Shown piece after piece: positions 1 through 10,000 of a DNA stretch of 64,000 nucleotides. Position numbers and translations under genes: made by a program. Origin of the DNA: Endozoicomonas sp. 8E (GTDB lineage: Bacteria > Pseudomonadota > Gammaproteobacteria > Pseudomonadales > Endozoicomonadaceae); the NCBI RefSeq assembly GCF_032883915.1, contig NZ_CP120717.1:1536001-1600000 (forward strand), read 5' to 3'. Under the pieces are notes generated by a model that had not been told where the DNA came from, did not search any database, and was given only the letters and a program-made list of their open reading frames with translations. How positions within the stretch are numbered: the first letter of the stretch is position 1; every line of letters begins with the position of its first letter.

Positions 1-554
1 TTGTGGCTATCGTATTTGCCGGGCTTCAGTTTCGGTAAGCTGAACCTTCCGTCCGCCCCCAGATGTCCTGAGGTAAAACGTTTATACACCTCCCACCCGG
101 CTTGTTCTTGTACCTCTTTATCTTTTTCAGCCAATGATTGCAGATCAGACAGTAATTTTACGTCCAGTTTATCCGCCTCTGCGCCTTGTTTCAGCGGCCA
201 TTCACCTGGATCTTGTTTGTAGACATACAGGCAATCGGGGTCGACAATGCCTACCGTCCATTGACCTCTCGGGCTACCGTGTTGCATCCCCTGCAAGGCA
301 AGGGTATAGGATCCTGGTGTGCCGTTGTCATTAAAGCAACTGGCTACTTCGGCTGGTTCAATTTGCCGAATCGCCAGACGCCCACTCTCCGCCGCCTGAC
401 GCAGTGCCTGACGCTCAATTTCTCTGGAAGGCCCGGGTAGCTGTTTGGTCGGCTCGGTGGTTGTCCATTGGCCAGAGGCTGTTACCGACTGGGTGTTAAG
501 GTTTGGTTGATGACAGGGCTGTGCCGGGTGTTGTATGCTCCCGAAAGTATTCAT
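1..554 (-). CDS. Paralogue A, N-terminal part of a SidE-PDE-like effector candidate (cut by window edge)
   Basis: About 184 codons are open on the minus strand from an ATG at 554 to the left edge, so only the N-terminus is visible. The start has a GGAG ribosome-binding site in the stretch attggagcatcattATG. The product begins MNTFGSIQHP and carries the family marks TASGQW, a GTP..YTLALQG segment and GIVDPDCLYVYKQ, in the same order as paralogue B. Nucleotides 1-560 are almost identical to 3,192-3,751 (the 5' part of B), which points to a very recent duplication or gene conversion. The catalytic half lies outside the window, so activity cannot be judged. Confidence 0.85.
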   Translation of the reverse strand, partial: MNTFGSIQHPAQPCHQPNLNTQSVTASGQWTTTEPTKQLPGPSREIERQALRQAAESGRLAIRQIEPAEVASCFNDNGTPGSYTLALQGMQHGSPRGQWTVGIVDPDCLYVYKQDPGEWPLKQGAEADKLDVKLLSDLQSLAEKDKEVQEQAGWEVYKRFTSGHLGADGRFSLPKLKPGKYDSH

Positions 555-607
555 AATGATGCTCCAATAATCGTTATTATTTCCCTTCCTTGAGGGCCGA
601 TAGTCTT

Positions 608-636
608 ATTAGAGCGACTCACTGGTAAAAAGTTCC
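608..636 (-). promoter_or_regulatory. ECF/RpoE-type promoter of paralogue A
   Basis: Minus-strand -35 GGAACTT (630-636), 16-base spacer, -10 TCTAAT (608-613). The spacer contains ACCAGTGAGTC, shared with the other array promoters. It lies about 55 bases before the start codon of A. Confidence 0.72.
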
Positions 637-715
637 GTCAGGATCTTGTTGCCCGGAGCGCTATTCACCCATAGCGAGAGCAAAGGATTGTCCATGCCAA
701 CCTGTCGGCATGCTC

Positions 716-3700
716 TCAATCAGGCTTTGCTATCTTCTTTGGCACCAGCATTTCCCGTTCTTTCGGGAAGCCATCTGCGCCAAAGTGGCGACGCTGCTCG
801 CTGATCACAGTAATACCCCGATCCTCCAGCACTTTTTGGGCTTTCTCCGAATCCAGCGTTTCCTGGGTCAAGGTGCCCGTATTCATCCGAATACCTTCGC
901 TCTTCAGCCGCTGCACCTCTTCCTCTATTGCCTGAAGTGTTGCCGGGCTCAGCAGTGACGGGTCATGTTCGAACTGCATCTTTTCCAACAATGTCATTGC
1001 GGCCGGAACCCTCACCTGCCTCAGATCGTACCAGCTGTTATGAATACCATAAGTGATCCCTTTGTTCTGATCCGCCTTGCAGGTTTTGTGACTGGGGTCT
1101 GAACAGGTAATAATTCCGGCCTGTTTGGCAATTTTGCGGCGAACATTATCATCAATAAACCGGTCCATTCCTTGCACGGGCTCCGCAGTCCGGTCAAATT
1201 TCAGGGTGATTTTTTTGCTATCAGGCACCAGTCCGTAGACTTCGGTGTAGGGATTTTTGCGCCTGTCCCTGGGGGATGTGGTTGTTAACTGCACCAGGTC
1301 AGCCGCACCGTGCATGGCGGCTTCCAGATGCCGTTGGAATTCAGTCTTGTGGTCAGGCTCGCTGGTAAAATCCCTGGCCCACGGGTGCGGCAGGTCAAGG
1401 TCGGAAGTGTTGAAAAACTGAGGCTGAGTCGCCAACCCGGGAAATTCAGGCTCAACGAAATAGCGAATAAAGTCCATATGAACGGCAAAGCGTAATATGC
1501 GCAGATACCAGCGCACGGTTTCTGTCAGGTTCTGATCCGCTTTACCACCGATATCGTTTTCCATATTGACTATCGCCAGAGCGACCTCATCCAGTAGCTT
1601 TTCAGGGAAATGCCCGGCCAGGTCCTGTTTGAAGTAAACAGCTGACCTGGTTTTTTCTGCCGATTTGTCGACATCTTCAGCTGCGGCATTCTGATAAATA
1701 ATGGCCAGTGGCAAGAGACTTTTTTCAACTGGATTAAAAGAGTGAACCTGACATCGCTCCAGCAATTCCATATACCAGAGCCCATTATTCCTGGCTCGCA
1801 GAGCATGACTGCAAGAGTGTTGCTCTTTCCACGTTTTTGGAAAGAATTTGTATAGGCTGGCCATCACCCGCTCCGGTCCCGGGCGACGGTAATAATGCTG
1901 TAACACCTTCAGGATGGTGTCTTCATTATCGCCGACATTATCTGGCAATACCGGTGGTTTGCTGAATGCATCCACCATAAACTGTAACGCCGGTGTCACC
2001 GATGCGAAGCGATCGACCGGCAGATCAAGAGATTGTTTCAGTTTCGCGATTTGCTGATTGGCCTCCTCGACATGTGCCGGCCAATTCTGGTAAAGAGTGT
2101 AGGTTTCCCGTTTCTTCCAGAGTTCTTCAACCCATTCGATGTAACCAGCCACGGATAAATTATCAATAAGCTTTGCATCGTCATGGTGATAGGTCTTCAG
2201 ATCGCGTTTAAACGAATCCATAACTTCTTTGTCCGGGATAGCCCCGCAACGAAACAAGGCCAGTAGGTGGGACTTTACGGTATCGAGGGTTAGATTCGGA
2301 TAAAACCGCTTACGAGATAATATCTCTATCAGGCAGATCTGCCGTTGCCGATGATCGTACTTCTTGCAGATTCGGTCAAATTCAACGATGCCTCCCGAAC
2401 AACCGGTCAATGGTATATTCCAGAGGTTTTGCAAGGTAAGAAACTTAAATGAACCAAAGGCAGCCACCATATAGTTAAACAGGTACGGTGGCAAAGAAGG
2501 TGAAGTACAGCCTCCCATCTGTCTGATAGGGTCCTGGCCCCATGCAGTCAGTATGGCCCCGCTCTTCAAAAGCAGCCGCAGTAATGGGTCAACTTCATCA
2601 ACCCGGAATTCCGTTGCACGGTCATGGGCATTGTATCTTTCTATTTCAGAAAACAGGAACAAATCAAGCAAAGAAGTCATTTTTCCTTCATGAAAAAAGC
2701 AGCGGTGAATGGGCAAGCCACTCTCTTTCAATGCCAGAAGCTTCTCGCCACTATAAGCACAGGGATTACTCACCAGTTCGATGGCCTGTTGCCATTTATG
2801 TTGATCATCCGGCGGGATGGAAAATCCTGACCTCAGTGCCTCTGCTTGCAAATGCATTGGCAATAATTTCATTCTGGCCATGATTATTTCTATAGATATA
2901 TTCCCGGAAGGATCAAAACAATCCAGAGAGTCCTCAATCAGGGCCAGATGTTCAGAGTCAAGTTCATCATCATAACAGACCTCTGCACACCCGGTTTCGC
3001 AGCAAAAAACAACCAGTGGCAGGGGGGGCAGGCTCAATGCCTGTTCACACTCACGCTTTTTCTGCAGAATATCCGAAATATTTCCACCGACATTACTCGT
3101 AACAAAAAAGCATTTGATGTCTGCTTTTCCATTGTTGGTGACCACGAGTTGTGGACAGGGTACGGAGCCTGACGAATAGACTGAACCAGCTTTGTGGCTA
3201 TCGTATTTGCCGGGCTTCAGTTTCGGTAAGCTGAACTTTCCGTCCGCCCCCAGATGTCCTGAGGTAAAACGATCATATACCTCCCACCCGGCTTGTTCTT
3301 GTATCTCTTTATCTTTTTCAGCCAATGATTGCAGATCAGACAGTAATTTTACGTCCAGTTTATCCGCCTCTGCGCCTTGTTTCAGCGGCCAGGCACCTGA
3401 ATTTTGTTTGTAGACATACAGGCAATCGGGGTCGACGATGCCTACCGTCCATCGACCTGTCAGGTCCCCGGGGGGCACCCCCTGCAAGGCAAGGGTACAG
3501 GATCTTGGTGTGCCATTGTCATCAAAGTAACTGGCTACTTCAGAGGGTTCAATTTGCCGAATCGCCAGACGCCCACTCTCCGCCGCCAGGCGCAGTGTCT
3601 GACGCTCAATTTCTCTGGAAGGCCCGGGTAGCTGTTTGGTCGGCTCGGTGGTTGTCCATTGGCCAGAGGCTGTTAGCGACTGGGTGCGAGGGTTCGGTCG

Positions 3701-3745
3701 CTGATGCAACCAGGATGGGAGTTGTATGCCTCTGAAAATATTCAT
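716..3745 (-). CDS. Paralogue B, SidE-PDE-like protein with degenerate HD site (putative pseudoenzyme)
   Basis: A 1,009-residue protein when started at MNIFRGIQ (ATG at 3,745), which has GGAG eight bases upstream and lies downstream of the promoter. The longer reading from 3,865 would begin upstream of the promoter -10. Family order is visible: N-terminal TASGQW, then RFTSGHL..DGKFSLPKLK near residue 170, a variable helical middle, and the conserved C-terminal half. In that half HSCSHALRARNN is kept, but the HD dyad of the other copies (IIYHD) reads IIYQN and LRFADRMD reads LRFAVHMD. AMHGAADL and the C-x4-H-x2-C segment TCSDPSHKTCKADQ are intact. By analogy with HD phosphohydrolases, loss of the His-Asp pair should abolish metal-dependent catalysis, so a binding or decoy role is more likely. 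Function is inferred. Confidence 0.85.
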   Translation of the reverse strand: MNIFRGIQLPSWLHQRPNPRTQSLTASGQWTTTEPTKQLPGPSREIERQTLRLAAESGRLAIRQIEPSEVASYFDDNGTPRSCTLALQGVPPGDLTGRWTVGIVDPDCLYVYKQNSGAWPLKQGAEADKLDVKLLSDLQSLAEKDKEIQEQAGWEVYDRFTSGHLGADGKFSLPKLKPGKYDSHKAGSVYSSGSVPCPQLVVTNNGKADIKCFFVTSNVGGNISDILQKKRECEQALSLPPLPLVVFCCETGCAEVCYDDELDSEHLALIEDSLDCFDPSGNISIEIIMARMKLLPMHLQAEALRSGFSIPPDDQHKWQQAIELVSNPCAYSGEKLLALKESGLPIHRCFFHEGKMTSLLDLFLFSEIERYNAHDRATEFRVDEVDPLLRLLLKSGAILTAWGQDPIRQMGGCTSPSLPPYLFNYMVAAFGSFKFLTLQNLWNIPLTGCSGGIVEFDRICKKYDHRQRQICLIEILSRKRFYPNLTLDTVKSHLLALFRCGAIPDKEVMDSFKRDLKTYHHDDAKLIDNLSVAGYIEWVEELWKKRETYTLYQNWPAHVEEANQQIAKLKQSLDLPVDRFASVTPALQFMVDAFSKPPVLPDNVGDNEDTILKVLQHYYRRPGPERVMASLYKFFPKTWKEQHSCSHALRARNNGLWYMELLERCQVHSFNPVEKSLLPLAIIYQNAAAEDVDKSAEKTRSAVYFKQDLAGHFPEKLLDEVALAIVNMENDIGGKADQNLTETVRWYLRILRFAVHMDFIRYFVEPEFPGLATQPQFFNTSDLDLPHPWARDFTSEPDHKTEFQRHLEAAMHGAADLVQLTTTSPRDRRKNPYTEVYGLVPDSKKITLKFDRTAEPVQGMDRFIDDNVRRKIAKQAGIITCSDPSHKTCKADQNKGITYGIHNSWYDLRQVRVPAAMTLLEKMQFEHDPSLLSPATLQAIEEEVQRLKSEGIRMNTGTLTQETLDSEKAQKVLEDRGITVISEQRRHFGADGFPKEREMLVPKKIAKPD

Positions 3746-3773
3746 GATGATGCTCCAATAATCGTTATTATTT

Positions 3774-3789
3774 CCCTCTTCCCTGAGGG
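3774..3789 (-). promoter_or_regulatory. Leader hairpin of paralogue B (CsrA-like)
   Basis: The minus-strand leader reads CCCTC-AGGGAA-GAGGG: a 5-bp stem with GGA in a 6-base loop, between promoter and ribosome-binding site. The stem differs from the CCCAC/GTGGG of paralogues I and M by a compensatory pair change. Confidence 0.5.
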
Positions 3790-3803
3790 CCGATACTCTT
3801 ATT

Positions 3804-3833
3804 ATTAGAGTGACTGATTGGTAAAAAAGTTCC
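3804..3833 (-). promoter_or_regulatory. ECF/RpoE-type promoter of paralogue B
   Basis: Minus-strand GGAACTT (3,827-3,833), 17-base spacer, TCTAAT (3,804-3,809). It sits in the gap after the stop codon of paralogue C, so B can be transcribed alone. Confidence 0.72.
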
Positions 3834-3912
3834 GTCAGGATCTTATTGCCCGAAGCGGTATTCACTCATAGCGGGGTCAAAGGATTGTCCATGCCAACCT
3901 GTCGGCATGCTC

Positions 3913-6900
3913 TCAATCAGGCTTTGCTATCTTCTTTGGCACCAGCATTTCCCGTTCTTTTGGAAAGTCATCGTCGGTAAAGTAGGGACGCTTCTCCCTG
4001 ACCACGGCAATACCCCGATCCTCCAGCACTTTTTGGGCTTCCTCCGAATCCAGCGTTTCCTGGGTCAAGGTGCCCGTATTCATCCGAATACCTTCGCTCT
4101 TCAGTCGTTGCACCTCTTCCTCTATTGCCTGAAGTGTTGCCGGGCTCAGCAGCGACGGGTCATGTTCGAACTGCATCTTTTCCAGCAGCGTCATTGCGGC
4201 TGGAACCCTCACCTGACTCAGATCGTACCAGCTGTTATGAATACCATAAGTGATCCCTTTGCCCTGATCCGCCTTGCAGGTTTTGTGACTGGGGTCTGAA
4301 CAGGTAATAATTCCGGCCAGTTTGGCAATTTTGCGGCGAACATTATCATCAATAAACCGGTTCATTCTCTGCACGGGCTCCGCTGTCAGATCAAATTGCT
4401 CAGTGATTTTTTTGCCATCAGGCACCAGGCCGTAGACTTGGATGTAAGGATTTTCGCGCTTGTCTAAAGTCGGTTCCCATGGGTGCTTGGTTTGCACCTG
4501 CACCAGGTCAGCCGCACCGTGCATAGCGGCTTCCAGATGCCGTTGGAATTCAGTTTTGAAGTCTTGCTCGCTGGCAGAATCGGTAGCCAAATGCGATGGC
4601 AGGTCAAGGTCTGAAGCATCAGGAATCCGACGTTGAGCCATCGTCAATCCCGGAAAATTAGGGCTAACCCCGTGATAACGAATTTTTTCCATAAGAACAG
4701 CAAAGCGTAATACGTGTAGATAACAGCTTACGGATTCAGACAGGTTCTGCTCAGCTTTATCACCGGCCTTGTTTTTCATGTTGACTATCGCCAGTGCCAT
4801 GTCATTCAGCAGCGGTTCAGGGTAGTGCCCGGTCAGGTCCCGTTTGAAGTAATCAGCTGACTTTGTTTTTTCCGCCGATGCTTCGACATCTTCACGAGCG
4901 GCCCCCTGATAAATAATGGCCAGCGGCAGTAGACTTTTTTCTTGTGGAGTAAAAGAATATGCTTGGTTTTTCTCCAGCAATTCCATATACCAGAGCCCAT
5001 TATTCCTGGCCCGAAGCACATGACTGCAGGAGTTATGTTTCCACGTATCCGGGAAGAAGTCGCCCAGTCTGGCAATCACCCGCTCCGGTCCCGGGCGACG
5101 GTAATAATGCTGTAACACCTTCTGGATGGTGTCTTCATTATCGCCGACATTATCCGGCAAGACCGGCGGTTTACTAAAGGCATCCACCAAAAACTGTAAC
5201 ATCGGCTTTACCCGTGCGTGGCGATAGTTCGGCAGATCCAGGGATTGTTTCAGTTTTGCAAGTTGCTCACGGGCCTCGGTGAAATGTGTTTCCCAATTCC
5301 GGTAAAGACTGTGGGTGTTGCGTTCCCACCAAAGACCTTGAACCCATTCGATGAAACCAGCCACAGATAAATTATCAATAACCTTCATGTTGTCATTGCA
5401 ATGCGCCAGATCGCGTTTAACCGCATCCAGAACATTATCATCCAGGACAGCCCCGAAATAAAACAAAGACAGCAAGTGGGACTGCAAGGTATCGAGGGTT
5501 GGTTTCTGAAAAAGTCGCTCACGAGATAACCCCTCTCTCAGGCAACGTTGCAGTTGCTGATGATCGTATTTCTTGCAGATTCGGTTAAATTCAACGATGC
5601 CTCCCCAACAACGGGTCAATGGTATATTCCAAAGGTTTTGCAAGGTAAGGAACCTGAATGGAGCAAAGGCAGCCGCCATACAATCGAATAGGGCCGGTGG
5701 CATGAAAAGTTGACCATTTGATCCCATCGTTTTGATAATGGACAAGCCTCGTGCAGTCGGTATTGCCCCGCTCTTCAAAAGCAGCTTAAGTACTTGCAGA
5801 GCTTCGTCCTCCTGAGCCGGAACGCTCTGTTCCCGGAGCTCCTTATTGAATCTTTTCAGCTCTGAAATCAGAAGCATATCAAGCAAAGAAGTAACCGTTC
5901 CTTCATGACAGAAACAGCGGTGTATTGGTAAGCCGCTCTCTTTTAATGCCGAAAGTCTCTGGCAACTGAAAGAACAGGGATCACTCACCAGCTCGATGGC
6001 CTCTTGCCATTTAGGTTGATCATCCGGCGGGATGGTAAATCCTGACCTCAGTGCTTCTGTTTGCAAAGGCATTGGCAACAAATTCATAATGTCCTTGAGA
6101 ATGTTAAAGCCTATATTCCGGAAAGACTTGAAAATATCCAGAGAATGCTCAATCAGGGCCAGATGTTCAAAGTCAAGTTCATCATCAAAACAGACCTCTG
6201 CAGACCCGGTGTGATGGTTAAAAACAACCAGTGGCAGTGGTTCAATTTTCAGTGCCTGTTCACACTGCCTTTTTTCCTGCAGGATATCCGAAATATTTTT
6301 AAAGGTATCACTGACAACAAAAAAGCATTTGATGTCTGCTTTTCCATAGTGGGTGACTACGATTTCTGAACGCACGGGGTGACGAAAATAATGTGAAGTC
6401 AGTTTAGAGGCATCATATTTGTGCTTATTCAGTTTTGGTAAACTGAACATCCCGTCCGGCTCCAGATGTCCTGAGGTAAAAGGAGGATAAACATTCCACC
6501 AGGTTCGTTCCCGTATCTCATCAGATTTTTCAGCCAATGATTGCAGATCAGACAGTAGTTTTTCGTCCGGTTTATCCATAGCTGCGCCATATTCCAGCCA
6601 CTTGCTGGCGGCATTTTTTTTGTAGACATACAGGCAGTTTGGATCGACGATGCCAACCGTCCATTTATGCTCAGCTGTCCGGCTCGAGCCGGGCATCCCC
6701 TGTTGGGCAAGGGTAAAGGTTCTTGGTGTGCTATTGCTATCCAAGTAACTGGCTTCTTCAGCTAATTCAATATGCCGAACCGCCAGGCGACCACTCTTTG
6801 CAGCCTCCAGCAGTGCTTGTCGCTCATCTTCTCTGGAAGGTGGGGGTAGACGTTTGGTCGGTTCGGTGGTTGTCCATTGGCCAGACGCCGCTATTGACTC

Positions 6901-6963
6901 TGTGTCAAGGTTTGGCTGCGGGCGCAGGCAAGAAAAACAATTTATACCACTTAAAGTATTCAT
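3913..6963 (-). CDS. Paralogue C, SidE-PDE-like protein with degenerate HD site (putative pseudoenzyme)
   Basis: 1,016 residues from the ATG at 6,963 (MNTLSGINCF), chosen because GGAG lies just upstream; the frame stays open further upstream, but that extension runs through the promoter. HSCSHVLRARNNGLWYMELL is kept, but the catalytic dyad position reads IIYQGAAREDVEAS and the later Asp segment reads LRFAVLMEK, more degenerate than in B. A short extra segment (residues around 825, VQTKHPWEP) precedes the VYGLVPDGKKI stretch. The last ~130 codons are nearly identical in DNA to those of B, including the shared tail KKIAKPD, suggesting gene conversion. B and C form a subfamily distinct from the catalytic-looking copies D-M. 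Confidence 0.85.
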   Translation of the reverse strand: MNTLSGINCFSCLRPQPNLDTESIAASGQWTTTEPTKRLPPPSREDERQALLEAAKSGRLAVRHIELAEEASYLDSNSTPRTFTLAQQGMPGSSRTAEHKWTVGIVDPNCLYVYKKNAASKWLEYGAAMDKPDEKLLSDLQSLAEKSDEIRERTWWNVYPPFTSGHLEPDGMFSLPKLNKHKYDASKLTSHYFRHPVRSEIVVTHYGKADIKCFFVVSDTFKNISDILQEKRQCEQALKIEPLPLVVFNHHTGSAEVCFDDELDFEHLALIEHSLDIFKSFRNIGFNILKDIMNLLPMPLQTEALRSGFTIPPDDQPKWQEAIELVSDPCSFSCQRLSALKESGLPIHRCFCHEGTVTSLLDMLLISELKRFNKELREQSVPAQEDEALQVLKLLLKSGAIPTARGLSIIKTMGSNGQLFMPPALFDCMAAAFAPFRFLTLQNLWNIPLTRCWGGIVEFNRICKKYDHQQLQRCLREGLSRERLFQKPTLDTLQSHLLSLFYFGAVLDDNVLDAVKRDLAHCNDNMKVIDNLSVAGFIEWVQGLWWERNTHSLYRNWETHFTEAREQLAKLKQSLDLPNYRHARVKPMLQFLVDAFSKPPVLPDNVGDNEDTIQKVLQHYYRRPGPERVIARLGDFFPDTWKHNSCSHVLRARNNGLWYMELLEKNQAYSFTPQEKSLLPLAIIYQGAAREDVEASAEKTKSADYFKRDLTGHYPEPLLNDMALAIVNMKNKAGDKAEQNLSESVSCYLHVLRFAVLMEKIRYHGVSPNFPGLTMAQRRIPDASDLDLPSHLATDSASEQDFKTEFQRHLEAAMHGAADLVQVQTKHPWEPTLDKRENPYIQVYGLVPDGKKITEQFDLTAEPVQRMNRFIDDNVRRKIAKLAGIITCSDPSHKTCKADQGKGITYGIHNSWYDLSQVRVPAAMTLLEKMQFEHDPSLLSPATLQAIEEEVQRLKSEGIRMNTGTLTQETLDSEEAQKVLEDRGIAVVREKRPYFTDDDFPKEREMLVPKKIAKPD

Positions 6964-6992
6964 GATGTCACTCCAATAATAGTTGTTATTTT

Positions 6993-7010
6993 CCACTTCC
7001 CTGAGGGTGG
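6993..7010 (-). promoter_or_regulatory. Leader hairpin of paralogue C
   Basis: The minus strand reads CCAC-CCTCAGGGAA-GTGG: a 4-bp stem whose loop ends in GGGAA, in the same place relative to the start codon as in the other copies. Confidence 0.42.
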
Positions 7011-7021
7011 ACACGCTCATT

Positions 7022-7050
7022 ATTAGAGTGATTAACCGGGAAAAAGTTCC
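7022..7050 (-). promoter_or_regulatory. ECF/RpoE-type promoter of paralogue C
   Basis: Minus-strand GGAACTT (7,044-7,050), 16-base spacer, TCTAAT (7,022-7,027). The -35 box lies only a few bases after the end of paralogue D (stop near 7,055). Confidence 0.72.
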
Positions 7051-7054
7051 GGTC

Positions 7055-10000
7055 TTATTTCTTCTCTGGCACCAGCATTTTCCGTTCTTTCGGGAAGCCA
7101 TCGTTGGTAAAGTAGGGGCGCGGCTCGCTGAACACGTTAATACCACGCTCCCTCAGCACTTCCCGGGCTTTCTCTGAATCCAGCGTTTTCTGGGTCAAGG
7201 TGCCCGTATTCATCCGTATACCTTCGCTTTTCAGCCGCTGCACCTCTTGCTCTATTGCCTGTTGTGTTGCCGGGCTGAGCAGTGACGGGTCATGTTCGTA
7301 CTGCATTTTTTCCAGCAGTGTCATTGCGGCCGGAATTGTCACCTGCCTCAGATCATACCAGCTGTTATGAATACCATAAGTGATCCCTTTGCTCTGATCC
7401 GCCTTGCAGGCCTGGTGGCCGGGGTCTGAACAGACAATAATACCGGCCAGCTGTGCCATTTTGCGTCGGACATTGTCGTCAATAAACTGGTTCATTCTCT
7501 GCACTGGCTCAGTTGTCCATTCAAAGTTTTCAGAGATCTTTGAGCCATTGTCGTTCAGACCGTAGACTTGGGTGTAGTTTTTTTTGCGCTGATCCCGAAG
7601 TCGCCCGGTTACCCGCGCCAGATCGGCCGCACCGTGCATGGCAGCTTCCAGATGACGTTGGAATTCAGTTTTGTTACCAGACTCGGAGGTAAACTGACTG
7701 GTCAGCTGCAATGGTATGTCAAGACGTCTGGCGTCAAATCCCGGAGATTGAGTTACCGTTAATCCGGGAAAATCAGTGTCAACCCCGCAACCACGGATGA
7801 CGTCCATTCGATCGGCAAAGCGCAATATGCGCAGATACCAGCGCAAAGGGTCAGGCAGGTTCTGCTGGTCTTTACCCTTAACATCGTTTTCCTTGCTGGT
7901 CATCGCCTGTTCCATATCATCCAGCAACTGCACAGAATAGCGTCCGGTCAGGTCCCGCCTGAAATACTCAGCTGACTTTGATTCCTCCGCTGATTTGTCG
8001 ACATCTTCGGCGGCCACATCATGGTAGATAATCGCCAGAGACAAGAGTTCTTTTTCATCCGGGCTCAGGGAGCACAGCTGAAATTTCTCCAGCAATTCCA
8101 TATACCAGTGCCCATTATTTCTGGCCCGCAGGATATGACTGCAGCTGTGTTGTGGTTTCCACACTGTTGGCATTATTGGTCTGCCCAGGCACTGGATCAC
8201 CCGTTCCGGTCCGGGACGGCGGTAATAGTGCTGCAATATCTTCAGGATGGTTTTTTCATTATCGCCGACATTATCTGGCAGGACCGGTGGTGTGCTGAAG
8301 GCGTCCACCACAAACTTCAACGCTGTTGGTGTTTCGGTTGCTAATGGCGTCGCCAGACGGTGAGAATCGTCCAGACCCAGAGATTGCTTCAGAACCTTGA
8401 TGTCCTGCTGAGCCTGCCGGACATGCTCTGACCAGTACCGGTAGAAAGGAATCGTTTTACGCTGCTGCCATAGTTCTTCAACCCATTGGATACAATCAGC
8501 TGTGGAAAAATCATCATTAACCATCTCAGCGCCAGGATAATGGCAGTCCAGAGTTCGTTTAACGCTGTGCAGAGTCTCGGGGTCCAGGTCGGTAAAGTAA
8601 TGAAAGAGGGCCAGTAAGTGGGTCTTAGGCACGTCCGGGGATGCTGTGTTGAAAAACAAACTGAATATTATCTCTTTCATACATTGCTGTAATTTCTCTT
8701 GACTGTGACCCCGACAGATTCGGTCAAATTCAACGACACTAGCCGGGCAACCGGTTAAGGGCATTCTGCTAAGATGTTTCAGGGTCAGAAAATCAAATGG
8801 ACCAAATGCAGCCACCATATAATTCATTGTGCTCGCTGGTATGACCTGTTTTGTGGTATCAGCCATGGCGTAAATATGGGAAATAGCACTTCCCAGCCTT
8901 GCCCCGCTCTGCAGAAGCAGCTCAAGTAAGCGACAGGCTTCTCGCTCATGTTTCCGGGTTTGCTCATGCTGCGGCTGATTGTTTCTGGACTTTTCGGAAG
9001 CCAGCAACATATCCAGTAAAGATCGAACATCGCCTTCATGAAAAAAACTCTGGTGAACCGGCAAGCCACTTTGTTTTAATTTCAGAAACTTCTCATAACT
9101 GTATAAACGAGGATTACTCACCAGCTTGATGGCCTGTTGCAATTTGCCCATAACATCCGGTGAGACGGTTAATGTCGAACTCAGTGTCTTTGCCCGCAAA
9201 GACATTGGCAGTAGATTTAACATGGCTCTGAAATGTGTCGGGGCTATGCCCTGGGCAAACGCAAAATCATTCAGATAATGCTCATTCCTGGCCAGGTGTT
9301 CACTGTCCAGCTCATCGTCAAAACAGACTTGAATCGACCCTGTGCGATGGCAATAAACGACCAGAGGCATCTTTTTAATCTTCAATGCCTTTTCACACTG
9401 ACGCTTGTCCCAGAGGATATCGGCAATATTAGTCTGTGCATCCTTGTAAACAAAAAAGCATTTGATGTCTTCTTTGTCATATTTGCTGAGCACCAGTTCC
9501 GGGTAATCAAGAGGGCGGGCGCTATGGTCGGATTTCAATTTTGGTAAACTGAATGTCCCATCGGCTTGCAGGTGCCCCGAGGTGAAACGAAGAGGATAAA
9601 CTCTCCAGACGACCTGATTACCACGCTCAAGACGTCTGTTGAGTAATGATTGCAAGTGAGGCAGTAGTTTTACTGACAGGGTCTCCGGAGTTAAGTCGGG
9701 CTCTATCAGTAGCCTTCTGGTCCCCGCGTTACGTTTATAGGCATACAGGCATTTTGGATCAGCAATGCCTAGCATCCATTTACCATAATCCTCTGGTACG
9801 CGCCCGGTGGGCATCATTTCCCCCGGCAGAGCGAGAGTGAAAGGTCTTGGTGCCCCCTTACCCGAAAAGTAATTTTCTTCTTTAGTCAACTCAATTCGCC
9901 GGAACGCCAGTTGCCCACTCGCAGCGGCCTGCAGTAGCGCCTGTCGCTCAGGCTCTGCGGGGTGACAGGGTATCAGCTTGCTGGTCGATTCGCAGACTGT

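Noticed and set aside
3746..3865. Longer N-terminus for paralogue B (from 3,865), and likewise for C (from 7,146)
   Set aside because: The added codons run through the promoter boxes and the leader; the chosen starts have GGAG and align with the other copies.
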